From Spirochaetaceae bacterium (GTDB lineage Bacteria > Spirochaetota > Spirochaetia > Treponematales > Treponemataceae), in contig JAFTEH010000140.1 of assembly GCA_017453745.1 (NCBI GenBank), positions 1 through 54,989 on the forward strand: DNA of 54,989 nucleotides, read 5' to 3'. Below are positions 33,456-41,768 of this stretch, piece by piece (the stretch's first letter is position 1; every line of letters begins with the position of its first letter). The notes under the pieces were generated by a model. It had not been told where the DNA came from and searched no databases. It worked only from the letters and a program-made list of their open reading frames with translations. A program made the position numbers and the translations under genes.

Positions 33456-33493
33456 AAAATAAAGCACTCTATCGAAGAGTGCTTTATTTTTTT
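33456..33493. terminator. Bidirectional rho-independent terminator
   Basis: Stem AAATAAAGCACTCT / AGAGTGCTTTATTT with a 5-nt loop, flanked by A-rich and T7 runs. It sits between the convergent LysM lipoprotein and hflX genes and can serve both strands. Confidence 0.88.
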
Positions 33494-33516
33494 AGTAAAC
33501 GCGAGCGATTTAAGCT

Positions 33517-34635
33517 TTAGCGTATTCCAGTTACTTCTTGGATTTTTTCCATGAGTGTTTCGATACCTGCCTTTTTTAAAACAGACCCTTCAACAACTAT
33601 CGGAAATCTTGCCTTTATCTTGTCCACCTTTTCCTTGCTGTATACAGAATCCATTTTATTGATAAAAAGTATTTGTTTTTTTTCATCGCAACGAAGGTCT
33701 TTCAAAACGCTCAATGTTACATCAAGGTATTTGTCTATAGCAGGTGTAGAAGCATCACATACTATAATCAAAAAATCGCTATAATATGTTTCTTCAAGGG
33801 TAGACTTAAACGCATCAATAAGGTCATGCGGCAAATTATCAACAAAGCCTACCGTATCAGTTAAAAGTGTATACTTTCCAGGCGCAAGATATACCTTTTT
33901 TGTTTGAGCGTCAAGTGTCGCAAAAAGTTTATCTTGAACGCTTGTTTCTTGCTTAGAAAGAAGTTGTAGGAGCGATGATTTGCCACTGTTTGTATACCCG
34001 ATGATTGAGCCAATAGGAATGGCTGTGTTCAGGCGACGCTTGCGCTGGGTTGTGCGCAATTTTTCCACTTGGGTGAGTTTTTCGTTTAGCTGTGCAATTT
34101 TTGTCTTAGCAACACGCCTGCTTAGTTCTAACTTGGTTTCCCCTGCACCCCTTGAATGGAAGGCCCCACCTCGCTGTTGCGAAAGTTGTGTCCATTTTCG
34201 GTTGAGGCGTGGGAGTGAGTACCGCAAGGACGCTAGTTCCGCCTGTATCTTTGCTTCGGCTGTTTGTGCCCTATCTGCAAATATTTGTATAATTACTTCT
34301 TCACGGTCAATCACGCAACAAGCGAGCCTGTCTTCTAAGTTTCGCTGAATGCGTGGGCCGATATGAGCATTAAAAACAACAATATCTATTTGTTTTTCCT
34401 TGCACAGCGTGTATAGGTCTTCTACTTGCCCCTTGCCTAAAAATGTTGACGCATTGGGTTTTGCAAGCCGAAATGAGTGCGTGCCTTCAATTTTTAGCCC
34501 GATATTTTCGACTAAGCGTTCTAGTTCCTGACAAGCCAGTGTATCATATACCTGCGTTTCAGTATTTGTGTTGTTTGCTTGTGCATGCGTAAAAATAAGC
34601 AAAGCCTTTTTTTGATGTTCAATTAATTCTTGCAT
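33517..34635 (-). CDS. hflX: HflX-family ribosome-associated GTPase
   Basis: 372 residues from ATG 34635, which has GAGGTG 5 nt upstream; the longer open frame to 34677 lacks a Shine-Dalgarno. HflX splits stalled or hibernating ribosomes. The N-terminal HflX domain is seen (FRLAKPNASTFLGKGQVEDL, VVFNAHIGPRIQRNLEDRL), then the coiled helices with RGAGETKLELSRR. The GTPase motifs are G1 GYTNSGKSSLL, G3 DTVGFV and G4 NKMD. A perfect inverted repeat lies just upstream (34654-34683). The gene ends at a shared terminator. Confidence 0.95.
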   Translation of the reverse strand: MQELIEHQKKALLIFTHAQANNTNTETQVYDTLACQELERLVENIGLKIEGTHSFRLAKPNASTFLGKGQVEDLYTLCKEKQIDIVVFNAHIGPRIQRNLEDRLACCVIDREEVIIQIFADRAQTAEAKIQAELASLRYSLPRLNRKWTQLSQQRGGAFHSRGAGETKLELSRRVAKTKIAQLNEKLTQVEKLRTTQRKRRLNTAIPIGSIIGYTNSGKSSLLQLLSKQETSVQDKLFATLDAQTKKVYLAPGKYTLLTDTVGFVDNLPHDLIDAFKSTLEETYYSDFLIIVCDASTPAIDKYLDVTLSVLKDLRCDEKKQILFINKMDSVYSKEKVDKIKARFPIVVEGSVLKKAGIETLMEKIQEVTGIR

Positions 34636-34653
34636 ATTCACCTCATAAAATAG

Positions 34654-34683
34654 GTTTGTATAGCTCTCGACTACCATACAAAC
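34654..34683 (-). promoter_or_regulatory. Inverted repeat GTTTGTAT-n14-ATACAAAC upstream of hflX
   Basis: Perfect 8-bp arms 19 nt before the hflX ATG. On the minus strand the arms contain TTGTAT and TACAAA, which overlap possible promoter boxes. It may be an operator or only a structured leader. Confidence 0.4.
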
Positions 34684-34690
34684 TGACTGC

Positions 34691-34861
34691 TCAAAATCCT
34701 TTTAGCATCTCATCTAACGGATTTTGAAGACCATGTGTATGGAAACGCTACGACGAGCGACTCACAAGGAGATTACTCTGCTCGTAGTTTTCATACAACA
34801 TCCAATATAGGCTTAGAAGCATTAGAATGAGCATTTGGATATGTATTTCCAATGCTTTTTA
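34691..34861 (+). ncRNA. Candidate structured small RNA with terminator
   Basis: Three hairpins in a row: arms TCAAAATCC/GGATTTTGA (34691-34727); a long interrupted stem about 34736-34797 with ends TGTATG/CATACA and inner CTACGA/TCGTAG; and AGCATTTGGA/TCCAATGCT followed by TTTTT (34830-34861). A T-run after the last hairpin appears only on the plus strand. No matching rRNA, SRP, tmRNA or RNase P signature was noticed. The promoter is not clear. Confidence 0.35.
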
Positions 34862-34902
34862 TCTCTGTATGCACGCTTAAAACTCCTGTAATATGTACTT
34901 AT

Positions 34903-34948
34903 CACTGCGACAAGGAGCAAAACATCAGTTTTGGGACTTGTCGCAGTG
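34903..34948. repeat. Long palindrome, copy A
   Basis: Outer 12-bp arms CACTGCGACAAG/CTTGTCGCAGTG, a 3-nt internal mismatch, inner 6-bp arms CAAAAC/GTTTTG and loop ATCA. Same architecture as copies at 47645-47690 and 50624-50669; stem bases differ in compensated pairs. Confidence 0.8.
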
Positions 34949-34960
34949 GGTTGCACATAC

Positions 34961-35008
34961 GGTTAAACACAGCACGCCTATTTCAGTGCTGTGTTTAACC
35001 CTACTTTT
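34961..35008 (+). terminator. Strong hairpin terminator
   Basis: Perfect 15-bp stem GGTTAAACACAGCAC/GTGCTGTGTTTAACC with 10-nt loop, then CTACTTTTTT. Its T-run is on the plus strand, although no plus-strand protein gene precedes it. It may end the candidate small RNA transcript or block read-through towards rnz. Confidence 0.6.
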
Positions 35009-35099
35009 TTGTTTTATGCACCGATGGGATACATCGTTTTAAGAGTGATATACGGTGTGTATAAGATTAATCCGGTGCTTGTAGTGAAAAGTGTGTTTT

Positions 35100-36029
35100 T
35101 TATGTTTCCTCGTATTCTATCGGCAAAACCAAACCGTCCTTACTTAAAATCGTATGCGGAAAAACCATTTGTGCATCTGCAAGGTTTTGGTGTAAGTCTG
35201 CCTTTGTGTAACGCGGGCTATAGTGTATTAAAGCCATTTTTTTTACCTTTGCGTCACGAGCGATAGTAGCGGCCTGCGTACAAGTCATGTGTTTTTTTTC
35301 TTTTGCATCTGCTTCTAAGCCCTTTGCAAACATTGCTTCACAGACAAATAAATCCGAATCCTTTACCTCACCAGCAATGGAGTCTAGGTAAAGTGTATCA
35401 GTTACATAGCTAAATTTCCGCCCCTTACGCAAGGGTCCTACAACATCGGATGATTTTACAAGTGTACCAGCATCATTTTTTACATCTTCTCCTGTCTGTA
35501 GCTTAGCCCATAGTGGGCCCATCGGCACATTATACTTTTTAGCCAAATCCGGACTGAACTTGCCCGGACGAGGTTTTTCTTCTAGGGTATATCCAAAACA
35601 AGGCTTTGTATGTTCCAGCTTAAAACACCGAATACGAAAATCCTGTCTAGAAAAAATTTCTTCTTCTTCTACAATATCATGCACCACAATTTCATAGTTT
35701 ATATACATATCCAAAATTTGTCGGCACGATTCAATAAATGCTCTTACCTTAGGCGGCCCGAAAATATACAAAGGTTCATCACGGTCGACCTGCGATGACA
35801 ACATCAAAATACCCGGCAACCCGGTGATATGGTCTGCATGCGTATGACTAATAAAAATAGCCGTAATTTTTTTCCACTTTAAGTTTAATTTACGCAAAGC
35901 AACCTGTGTTCCTTCCCCAGCATCAAACAAAAAAAGTTCGCCTTCGCGTCTTAGCAAGACCGAAGTTAAATGCCGATTGGGTAAGGGCATCATACCGCCA
36001 CATCCCAAGATAAAGGCTTCTAAGTTCAT
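35100..36029 (-). CDS. rnz: Ribonuclease Z (tRNA 3'-end endonuclease)
   Basis: 309 residues, normal length for the bacterial short form. It removes the 3' trailer of tRNA precursors. Marks: FILGCGGMMPLPNRHLTS near the start, FLFDAGEGTQVALRK, the metal motif ISHTHADHITGLPG (HxHxDH), VCEAMF, and the later His in MALIHYSPRYT. The exosite region GYTLEEKPRPGKF is also typical of RNase Z. The ATG has no Shine-Dalgarno; a promoter TTGAAC-17-TATAAA ends 5 nt before it. It is divergent from a lipoprotein gene. Confidence 0.95.
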   Translation of the reverse strand: MNLEAFILGCGGMMPLPNRHLTSVLLRREGELFLFDAGEGTQVALRKLNLKWKKITAIFISHTHADHITGLPGILMLSSQVDRDEPLYIFGPPKVRAFIESCRQILDMYINYEIVVHDIVEEEEIFSRQDFRIRCFKLEHTKPCFGYTLEEKPRPGKFSPDLAKKYNVPMGPLWAKLQTGEDVKNDAGTLVKSSDVVGPLRKGRKFSYVTDTLYLDSIAGEVKDSDLFVCEAMFAKGLEADAKEKKHMTCTQAATIARDAKVKKMALIHYSPRYTKADLHQNLADAQMVFPHTILSKDGLVLPIEYEET

Positions 36030-36034
36030 AAGAT

Positions 36035-36063
36035 TTTATACAAAAAAATCTATAAATGTTCAA
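36035..36063 (-). promoter_or_regulatory. rnz promoter TTGAAC-17-TATAAA
   Basis: Minus strand: -35 TTGAAC (36063-36058), 17-nt spacer, -10 TATAAA (36040-36035), then five bases to the rnz ATG. A start site 6-8 nt after the -10 falls on the start codon. Confidence 0.68.
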
Positions 36064-36206
36064 GTCACGAGTAAAAAATTTTCTCTTTGTAAATGCTCTG
36101 ACCGTGAATATATATACTTCGTTTGTGGCGGATGTTGCTACAGGTTCCATATCATTTTGTCAACCTAACTACTTTTTTTAAACTCCACTTTAAGTATACT
36201 GTAATT

Positions 36207-36674
36207 ATGCGAAAGATACACATTAGTATGGCTCTTGTTGTCATTATGTTGCTGGGAGCATGCAAAACCCCATCCCCTGTAGTGCAACCTATTGAACGGG
36301 TACCTGAACCATTTATAGAAACGAGCCAGCCACCCGAAAACACAAACAGAGACCGCATTGAAGGCACCTATATAGCCAGTTTTTTACCGAGTTCTATGAC
36401 ATCCGGGCAGGAAGTCATCTACACGGTACAGTTTTTCCAAGATAAAACGGCTCGCTTGCTTATTTTCAAAGGCACATCCGAAAACCCAAGTATTTTTCGG
36501 GGCAAATGGCTTGAAACGAAGGAGCATATTATTATCCTCTACTTTGAAAATTCTGTACTATCGTCCGAATTTTTCAAAAAGCGAGCCGATGGTAATTTGA
36601 GCATTTTACGCGCAAACCGCACGGAATATACCGGTGACTTATACGATTACATGGTAGCCGAAAAAATTGAGTAA
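36207..36674 (+). CDS. Small lipoprotein of unknown function
   Basis: 155 residues from ATG 36207, which gives a clean lipoprotein signal peptide (MRKIHISMALVVIMLLGAC, Cys19). The longer frame to 36123 adds a non-signal extension. A Pro-rich linker is followed by a ~110-residue beta-rich domain (GTYIASFLPSSM, VIYTVQFFQDKTARLLIFKG, FRGKWLETKEHIIILYF) that resembles NlpE- or lipocalin-like small barrels; this is only a pattern impression. TATACT lies 6 nt before the ATG and no Shine-Dalgarno is seen. It converges on the beta-CASP gene. Confidence 0.75.
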   Translation: MRKIHISMALVVIMLLGACKTPSPVVQPIERVPEPFIETSQPPENTNRDRIEGTYIASFLPSSMTSGQEVIYTVQFFQDKTARLLIFKGTSENPSIFRGKWLETKEHIIILYFENSVLSSEFFKKRADGNLSILRANRTEYTGDLYDYMVAEKIE

Positions 36675-36694
36675 ACGGTTTCCGCTTGCGCTCC

Positions 36695-38104
36695 CTATAA
36701 TTCAAACATGTCGCTATATTTTACAACACTAACATCCTTGTAGCCATGTTCATTTAAGTGCGTTGTAAAAGCCTTTTGTGCGTTTTGTTCCCCGTGTACT
36801 AAAAATATTCTTTTTAGTGACGGTGTATCATTTTTATCGAGCCACCGTGTCATTTCCTGATAATCGGCATGAGCACTAAAGGCGTTAATCTGAAGAATTT
36901 CAGCATTCACATTGAACACATCACCAAATATTTTAACTTGTTTTTCACGGTTTTGCAAGCGTCTGCCGAGCGTGTTTGCTGCCATAAAGCCCACAAGCAT
37001 AATAACAGTCGAGTTTCGCTCAATGTTATTTGCTAAATGGTGGGTTATGCGTCCAAATTCACACATACCATCTGCACTGATAATAATAAGAGGTCCGTCT
37101 AGTTTGTTTAACTTTTTCGATTCTTCCACACTTGTGATAAACTTTAAAGCATTAAACCCAAATGGGTTTTTATGATGCTTTATAAATGCTTCATGAGTTG
37201 CTGTATCGTAACATTCTGGGTGAATTTGGAAAATACTTGTTGCATTCACTGCCATAGGCGAGTCAACAAAAATAGGTAATTCAGGAATTTTTCGCGCATC
37301 AAGCAACTGATGGAAATGGTACACAATTTCCTGAGTTCGCTCAACAGCAAAAGCAGGAATAATAATGCGCCCGCGTGTTTTAACGATGTGGTTGGTTGCT
37401 TCAGCGAGCATTTCAAGCGCATTATCTTGACTTTCATGTAAACGGTCGCCGTATGTGCTTTCCAGTACAATATAATCGACATCAGGAATATTCTCTGGGT
37501 CGCTTATAATAGCCTTATCATTACGACCTAAGTCGCCCGTAAAAGCAATGCGCACCGTTTTACCCTGACTATCCTTAGCAGTAATCAAGGCAATAGCGGA
37601 ACCTAAAATATGCCCTGCATCAAAAAATTCAAGTTGTACATCAGGTCCGATAAAAACGCTACGGTGATATGAAATAGTAATTATCTGGTTAATCGTTTCC
37701 ACTACATCGCTTTCATCAAAGAGTGGCTCCCAAGTAAAACTTTCATTGCGTTTTGCCGCTTGTTTAGAAAGATATTCTCGGTCACGAATCTGTATATGAG
37801 CCGAATCCATAAGAATGAGGTTTGTCAAATCGCGTGTCGCAGGGGTAGCATAAATATTCCCCCTATATCCATGTTTATATAAAAGGGGCAACAAGCCACA
37901 GTGGTCATAATGCCCATGCGTTAATACAACTGCTTCAAGCGAATTGATGGGAACATTGAAATCTCTGTTTTTTTTATCAGCTTCAGCACGAGAGCCCTGA
38001 AAGGCCCCACAGTCAATCAAATAAGAGCGTCCATCAACCTCCAAAATATGTTTTGAGCCAGTCACTTCTTGTGCCGCTCCAAGTGAATAAAAAGAAATTG
38101 CCAT
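36695..38104 (-). CDS. Metallo-beta-lactamase/beta-CASP-fold RNA nuclease
   Basis: 469 residues from ATG 38104. CPSF73-like architecture: an MBL domain with VLTHGHYDHCGLLPLL (HxHxDH), FDAGHILGSA and FTGDLGR; an inserted beta-CASP domain (IPAFAVERTQEIVYHFH, FVDSPMAVNAT); then ISADGMCEFGRITHHL and a C-terminal RMMBL-like part (VNAEILQINAFSAHADYQEM, IFLVHGE). It is probably an endo/exoribonuclease of the bacterial YSH1-like group; its RNA target is unknown. A promoter TTGTCA-17-TATACT ends 7 nt before the ATG and no Shine-Dalgarno is present. Confidence 0.92.
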   Translation of the reverse strand: MAISFYSLGAAQEVTGSKHILEVDGRSYLIDCGAFQGSRAEADKKNRDFNVPINSLEAVVLTHGHYDHCGLLPLLYKHGYRGNIYATPATRDLTNLILMDSAHIQIRDREYLSKQAAKRNESFTWEPLFDESDVVETINQIITISYHRSVFIGPDVQLEFFDAGHILGSAIALITAKDSQGKTVRIAFTGDLGRNDKAIISDPENIPDVDYIVLESTYGDRLHESQDNALEMLAEATNHIVKTRGRIIIPAFAVERTQEIVYHFHQLLDARKIPELPIFVDSPMAVNATSIFQIHPECYDTATHEAFIKHHKNPFGFNALKFITSVEESKKLNKLDGPLIIISADGMCEFGRITHHLANNIERNSTVIMLVGFMAANTLGRRLQNREKQVKIFGDVFNVNAEILQINAFSAHADYQEMTRWLDKNDTPSLKRIFLVHGEQNAQKAFTTHLNEHGYKDVSVVKYSDMFEL

Positions 38105-38111
38105 ATCTATA

Positions 38112-38140
38112 AGTATACAATATCTTTTTTGTAATGACAA
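38112..38140 (-). promoter_or_regulatory. Promoter TTGTCA-17-TATACT for beta-CASP nuclease
   Basis: Minus strand: -35 TTGTCA (38140-38135), 17-nt spacer, -10 TATACT (38117-38112), ending 7 nt before the ATG at 38104. Both hexamers match consensus at 5/6. Confidence 0.68.
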
Positions 38141-38164
38141 GTGGGTTGACAGATGAGAATAAAT

Positions 38165-38698
38165 CTAAAATATGTTGCTCGTTTCGTTTTCGTTCGTTTT
38201 ATTTGCATTGAGCGATATAATCAAATCGACTTCACCCATTGGGATGCCTGTCATTTTTGAAATCTCGCTTGAAGAAATTCCTTCTTTGTGCATTTGCAAT
38301 ACTTGGTCATTGAACAATGAGCGATATGCTAATGGGTTATCCGAATAAATCTTAATAGTTTCCTCTTTTTTTTCTTTATCCTTTTTTACTTTTTTAGAAT
38401 TTTGTGTCATTAACTTGTCAATAACGACAACTTCGCTTTCTTTTTTTGCCAATTCCTTGTTAATCAGTTCGAGCCTATTTTCTGCTGCTTTAACCGCTTT
38501 ATTTGCAGTGTCAATTTTGTCTTCTAAAACAGTTACGCATGCTTCAGTCCGGAATTGGATGTCGGCGATCATTTGCTCAACTTCTTGTTTCATGTTTTCA
38601 GTATATTTGTTTTGTGAAAAGTTTTTCCTAATAACTATAAAACATAAAAGCATTAGTACTAAGTTTAAAATAAGTAAAAAACTAGCAAACATTGTCAT
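38165..38698 (-). CDS. Membrane-anchored coiled-coil protein of fliA-fapA cluster
   Basis: 177 residues. One N-terminal membrane segment (about 3-23, FASFLLILNLVLMLLCFIVI), then a charged coiled coil (about 35-105, KIDTANKAVKAAENRLELINKELAKKESE). A short C-terminal helical domain (LQMHKEGISSSEISKMTGIPMGEVDLIISL) looks like a helix-turn-helix of the DUF6115/DUF2802 kind seen next to flagellar genes. The ATG overlaps the previous stop (ATGA), so translation is coupled. Function is unknown; position implies a flagellar or motility role. Confidence 0.78.
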   Translation of the reverse strand: MTMFASFLLILNLVLMLLCFIVIRKNFSQNKYTENMKQEVEQMIADIQFRTEACVTVLEDKIDTANKAVKAAENRLELINKELAKKESEVVVIDKLMTQNSKKVKKDKEKKEETIKIYSDNPLAYRSLFNDQVLQMHKEGISSSEISKMTGIPMGEVDLIISLNANKTNENETSNIF

Positions 38699-39015
38699 CC
38701 TGAAAAATCTATTGTCCTTCCTAATGCAGGGTCACGAAAATATTCTTGTTCTTTTGTCTGTTGCTCGGTTTGGTCCTTTTTTGTATCTTTCATATTTGAC
38801 TGGAATTGTTGACGCCCACCATCTTTTTGCACATCAATTTTGTTTTGCTCATTTGACTCTTGAACTATTGTTTCCTTTATCTGCATTTCTCTATTAAAGC
38901 GCTCGGCTTGTTCTACACTTGTTACTTCTTTTGCCTTTTGCTCTGAAGCGAGGTTTTTACCAACCTTATCCATTTGCGTATATAATGTCTGTAAATCAAT
39001 TGGTTGAATAGCCAC
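38695..39015 (-). CDS. Small hydrophilic protein of fliA-fapA cluster
   Basis: 106 residues from a GTG start with a strong AGGAGG Shine-Dalgarno. It is highly charged, rich in Gln, Lys and Glu, and probably disordered after a short N-terminal helix (MAIQPIDLQTLYTQMDKVGKNLA). No known domain. It overlaps fapA by 20 nt and the following gene by 4 nt. Its conserved-looking ends (IQPIDLQTLYTQMDKVG and FRDPALGRTIDFSG) suggest binding segments. Confidence 0.75.
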   Translation of the reverse strand: MAIQPIDLQTLYTQMDKVGKNLASEQKAKEVTSVEQAERFNREMQIKETIVQESNEQNKIDVQKDGGRQQFQSNMKDTKKDQTEQQTKEQEYFRDPALGRTIDFSG

Positions 39016-40960
39016 TCGGTCCTCCTATTGGAGCTATTTTTTCGTATTTTCCATATCGAACAAGCCCCTTATCGAGATAAAAAGTTGTTGCTTTACAGTC
39101 AACGCGCACAACTTCGGTAAAATCTTTAATGTTAATAGTAACCCCTGCAAACACATTTCCAGAAGCCGAAACTTTTCCTTCTGTTTTTATTGTGTTTAAG
39201 TATTCTTTTAGACTTTCAATTTCTGTTTGAGATTCTGCAATTTCAGTTTCAAGCGTGTATTTTGTTGTTTGGTACTTTTCATACGCTTCTTCTTTTTCCC
39301 CTTGTAAGCCACCACGGCGCTTTTTTTGTTCTTCAAGAACCTTGAGATTCAAGTTTATTTCATTAAGCATTTTTTGGTTGTTTTCGACAAAGTTTAAAAG
39401 GTAGGTGAGTCTGTCTTTGGTTTTTGGGTCAAAGCCTACATTTAGCACGGTGTCATTGCCTGCCGTTGGGCTTCCTATATTTCGTGCAACTATCATTTCA
39501 GAAGCACTCAAAACGCCGCCAATAATGTCGGCACGCTTTCCATTACAGACAATTTTTTGTTTTGCCATAACAACCGAATTTAAAATACCGTCTGATACTA
39601 CAACATTTTCTCCAGCGTCAACCAACTTTTCATTTTGTATAAATTTTGCCCATATTGATTTAGATGTGCGTATTGTGCCACCTTCCTTACCAATAACACC
39701 CTGACTAATAATAATATCACCTTCGGCATCGAGGTCGCACTTGCCCACAGTCCCTTTTACTTCAATATTCCCGGATGCTTTAACCGAAAAAGTATCATCT
39801 ACATTTCCAGTAATAAACACGCTCCCCAAAAACTCAATATTGCCTGTTTTGAGTGATACATTACCTTCTACGATGAACACAGGATCAACGATAATCTTTC
39901 CCTTGTTTATCATTACATGCCCGTTTATTTCTGCAAGCACGGTGAGTCCATCATCTGCAAGGCGCGTATTTTTGCCAAGTGGAATCGAAATATCCTTGCC
40001 GTTTGACGCTTCAATATAGCGCCCTGTTACTGAAGTGCCAGGAACGCCACGCTCGGCAGGGATTTTTTGTGCGATTGGTTGTCCTGCTACAACATTTTGT
40101 ATTAAGTTAAGTTCTTTAAAGTCTATTTGTCCAGATTGGCTTTCTTGGAGTCGTATTCGGGTGCGGTCAACTTCAAAGTTATATTTCATATACGCATCAT
40201 TGCCGTTTTGGGCTTTTTTGCCACTCGCAATTAAGTATTCGGTCTTATATATTGGCATATCTTGAAAGTCTTTTGCTCGTTGTTCGTCAAAGCCATAGAC
40301 AACGCGGTTGTTTTTTAGGAAAAATTCTATTTTCTCAACAGTGACATCTGTTCCTCCTGGTCCTGGTGGCAACACATAGAGGTACGCACTCATTTCATCA
40401 TCGCTTATATTTACAGTGATTGTCGCATCATTTGCCGCTACTCGCATGTATTTTGCGACACGATGATATTCACTATTGGCTTCCTTTATGATAGGTAATA
40501 AAACAGTTTCAGGTGGAAGTGGCAGACTACGCACTTTAAACTTTTCAATTACATCGTCAATTTTGATTTTGCGCCCATTGCCTTCTGGAGCAACAACCTT
40601 TAGGTATATACCTGTTTCCAGACAACAAATAAAGGCTTGTCCATCGACAGTATTGTTTTTTGATGCTTCAACGGCTTCGGAAAGGATTTGCTCACCTGTT
40701 TCTTGACTAGCAATAATTAAATCGGCATTTTTAGTTTTGTAACCGATAATTTTCCAGTCGCGCGGGTTTATCGTAAAAAAACCTGACTTACCTCGCTCAA
40801 CAATTTCGTAGTCGACAAATTGTGGCTTGACACCAAGTTGAATCGCTGCTGAACTAATTGCTTCTTCAAGGCTTGCCCCAGAGGCTTCTACAAAAAAGCG
40901 ATTAGCATCTTCTTCGTATAGTTCATGGAGTTTTTGCTGAATTTTGTCAAGTCGTACCAC
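38996..40960 (-). CDS. fapA: FapA/DUF342-family protein
   Basis: 654 residues from a GTG start (AGGGG 7 nt upstream). The N-terminus has a Jag-N-like module (ASLEEAISSAAIQLGVKPQFVDYEIVERGKSGFFTI). The centre and C-terminal half form the DUF342 core, a repetitive beta-helix (VEGNVSLKTGNIEFLGSVFITGNVDDTFSVKASGNIEVKGTVG...), followed by a coiled coil (about 540-600). In Vibrio, FapA affects flagellar assembly and glucose signalling. Here it lies between fliA and two small flagellar-cluster genes, agreeing with a motility role. Overlap with the next gene is 20 nt. Confidence 0.88.
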   Translation of the reverse strand: MVRLDKIQQKLHELYEEDANRFFVEASGASLEEAISSAAIQLGVKPQFVDYEIVERGKSGFFTINPRDWKIIGYKTKNADLIIASQETGEQILSEAVEASKNNTVDGQAFICCLETGIYLKVVAPEGNGRKIKIDDVIEKFKVRSLPLPPETVLLPIIKEANSEYHRVAKYMRVAANDATITVNISDDEMSAYLYVLPPGPGGTDVTVEKIEFFLKNNRVVYGFDEQRAKDFQDMPIYKTEYLIASGKKAQNGNDAYMKYNFEVDRTRIRLQESQSGQIDFKELNLIQNVVAGQPIAQKIPAERGVPGTSVTGRYIEASNGKDISIPLGKNTRLADDGLTVLAEINGHVMINKGKIIVDPVFIVEGNVSLKTGNIEFLGSVFITGNVDDTFSVKASGNIEVKGTVGKCDLDAEGDIIISQGVIGKEGGTIRTSKSIWAKFIQNEKLVDAGENVVVSDGILNSVVMAKQKIVCNGKRADIIGGVLSASEMIVARNIGSPTAGNDTVLNVGFDPKTKDRLTYLLNFVENNQKMLNEINLNLKVLEEQKKRRGGLQGEKEEAYEKYQTTKYTLETEIAESQTEIESLKEYLNTIKTEGKVSASGNVFAGVTINIKDFTEVVRVDCKATTFYLDKGLVRYGKYEKIAPIGGPSGYSTN

Positions 40961-40970
40961 ACAAAACCCC

Positions 40971-41762
40971 TTACATAATGCCTTTTGTTACATTGCTCAA
41001 CTTAATTTTTAGCTTTAAGTTAGCGCTTGTATGTATTTGTGAAACGCGTGACTCTGTAACATTAAGGACTTGCCCTATTTCTTTGAGGGTCATATCTTCA
41101 TAATAGTACATAATCAATACTTTTTTTTCTCTATCAGGTAATTCGTTTATGGCTTCTATGACAATCTTTTTTACTTCTTCGCGCTCAATGATTACATCAG
41201 GATTATAAGCAGTAGGTGCTTCAATGGAATCCCCTATTGAGCCTGATTCACCTGTTGCATCATTCGAAAAACGAGCAGAAGTGAGGGAAATGATACTTGA
41301 ATTGGATATTTTTAAAAGGAGGTCGTCATAGTCGCTAATGGTCATACCCATACTTGATGCAATTTCCTCGTTTGTAGCGGAGCGACCAAGTTTAGATTCC
41401 AGAGAAGATATGGATTCTTCTACCAGTCTGGTTTTTTGTCTAATGGAGCGAGGCACCCAGTCGATAGAGCGTAGCTCGTCATATATAGCTCCTCGAATAC
41501 GGTTGACGGCGTATGTATTAAATTGCACGCCCTTATGTGGGTCGTATTTATCAATAGCATCTAAAAGCCCAAAAACTCCATATCCAACTATATCTTCAAA
41601 TTCCACATGACTGGGTAAACAGCTAGAAATCTTCCCTGCAACATACTTCGTCAGTGGGGCATATTTCACAATAAAGTATTCGCGTATTTCAGCGGAGTGG
41701 GTTTTTTTATAGGTAACCCATAGTTCGTCTTCTGGAATGTGGTCAAATTTTGAAGTATCCAT
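40971..41762 (-). CDS. fliA: Flagellar sigma factor sigma-28 (FliA/WhiG type)
   Basis: 263 residues, typical for sigma-28. Region 2 carries YAPLTKYVAGKIS, VEFEDIVGYGVFGLLDAIDKYDPHKGVQFNTYAVNRIRGAIYDELRSIDWVPRS. Region 3 follows (IRQKTRLVEESISSLESKLGR). Region 4 ends with LPDREKKVLIMYYYEDMTLKEIGQVLNVTESRVSQIH. It directs RNA polymerase to late flagellar and motility promoters. It follows a two-TM membrane protein gene by 6 nt and precedes fapA by 10 nt. I found no sigma-28 promoter in front of this cluster; its own promoter looks vegetative. Confidence 0.96.
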   Translation of the reverse strand: MDTSKFDHIPEDELWVTYKKTHSAEIREYFIVKYAPLTKYVAGKISSCLPSHVEFEDIVGYGVFGLLDAIDKYDPHKGVQFNTYAVNRIRGAIYDELRSIDWVPRSIRQKTRLVEESISSLESKLGRSATNEEIASSMGMTISDYDDLLLKISNSSIISLTSARFSNDATGESGSIGDSIEAPTAYNPDVIIEREEVKKIVIEAINELPDREKKVLIMYYYEDMTLKEIGQVLNVTESRVSQIHTSANLKLKIKLSNVTKGIM

Positions 41763-41768
41763 AAGTCT

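Larger units (their letters stand above)
34636..35099. other. Structure-rich intergenic region between hflX and rnz
   Basis: No convincing gene. It holds an inverted repeat (34654-34683), three successive hairpins read on the plus strand (34691-34861, the last a T5-ended terminator), a long palindrome (34903-34948), and a perfect 15-bp terminator hairpin (34961-35000). A 91-codon open frame at its right edge mostly overlaps rnz and is rejected. Confidence 0.6.

Noticed and set aside
34991-35266. A 91-codon plus-strand open frame
   Set aside because: Most of it lies antisense to rnz and its start is inside a terminator hairpin arm.
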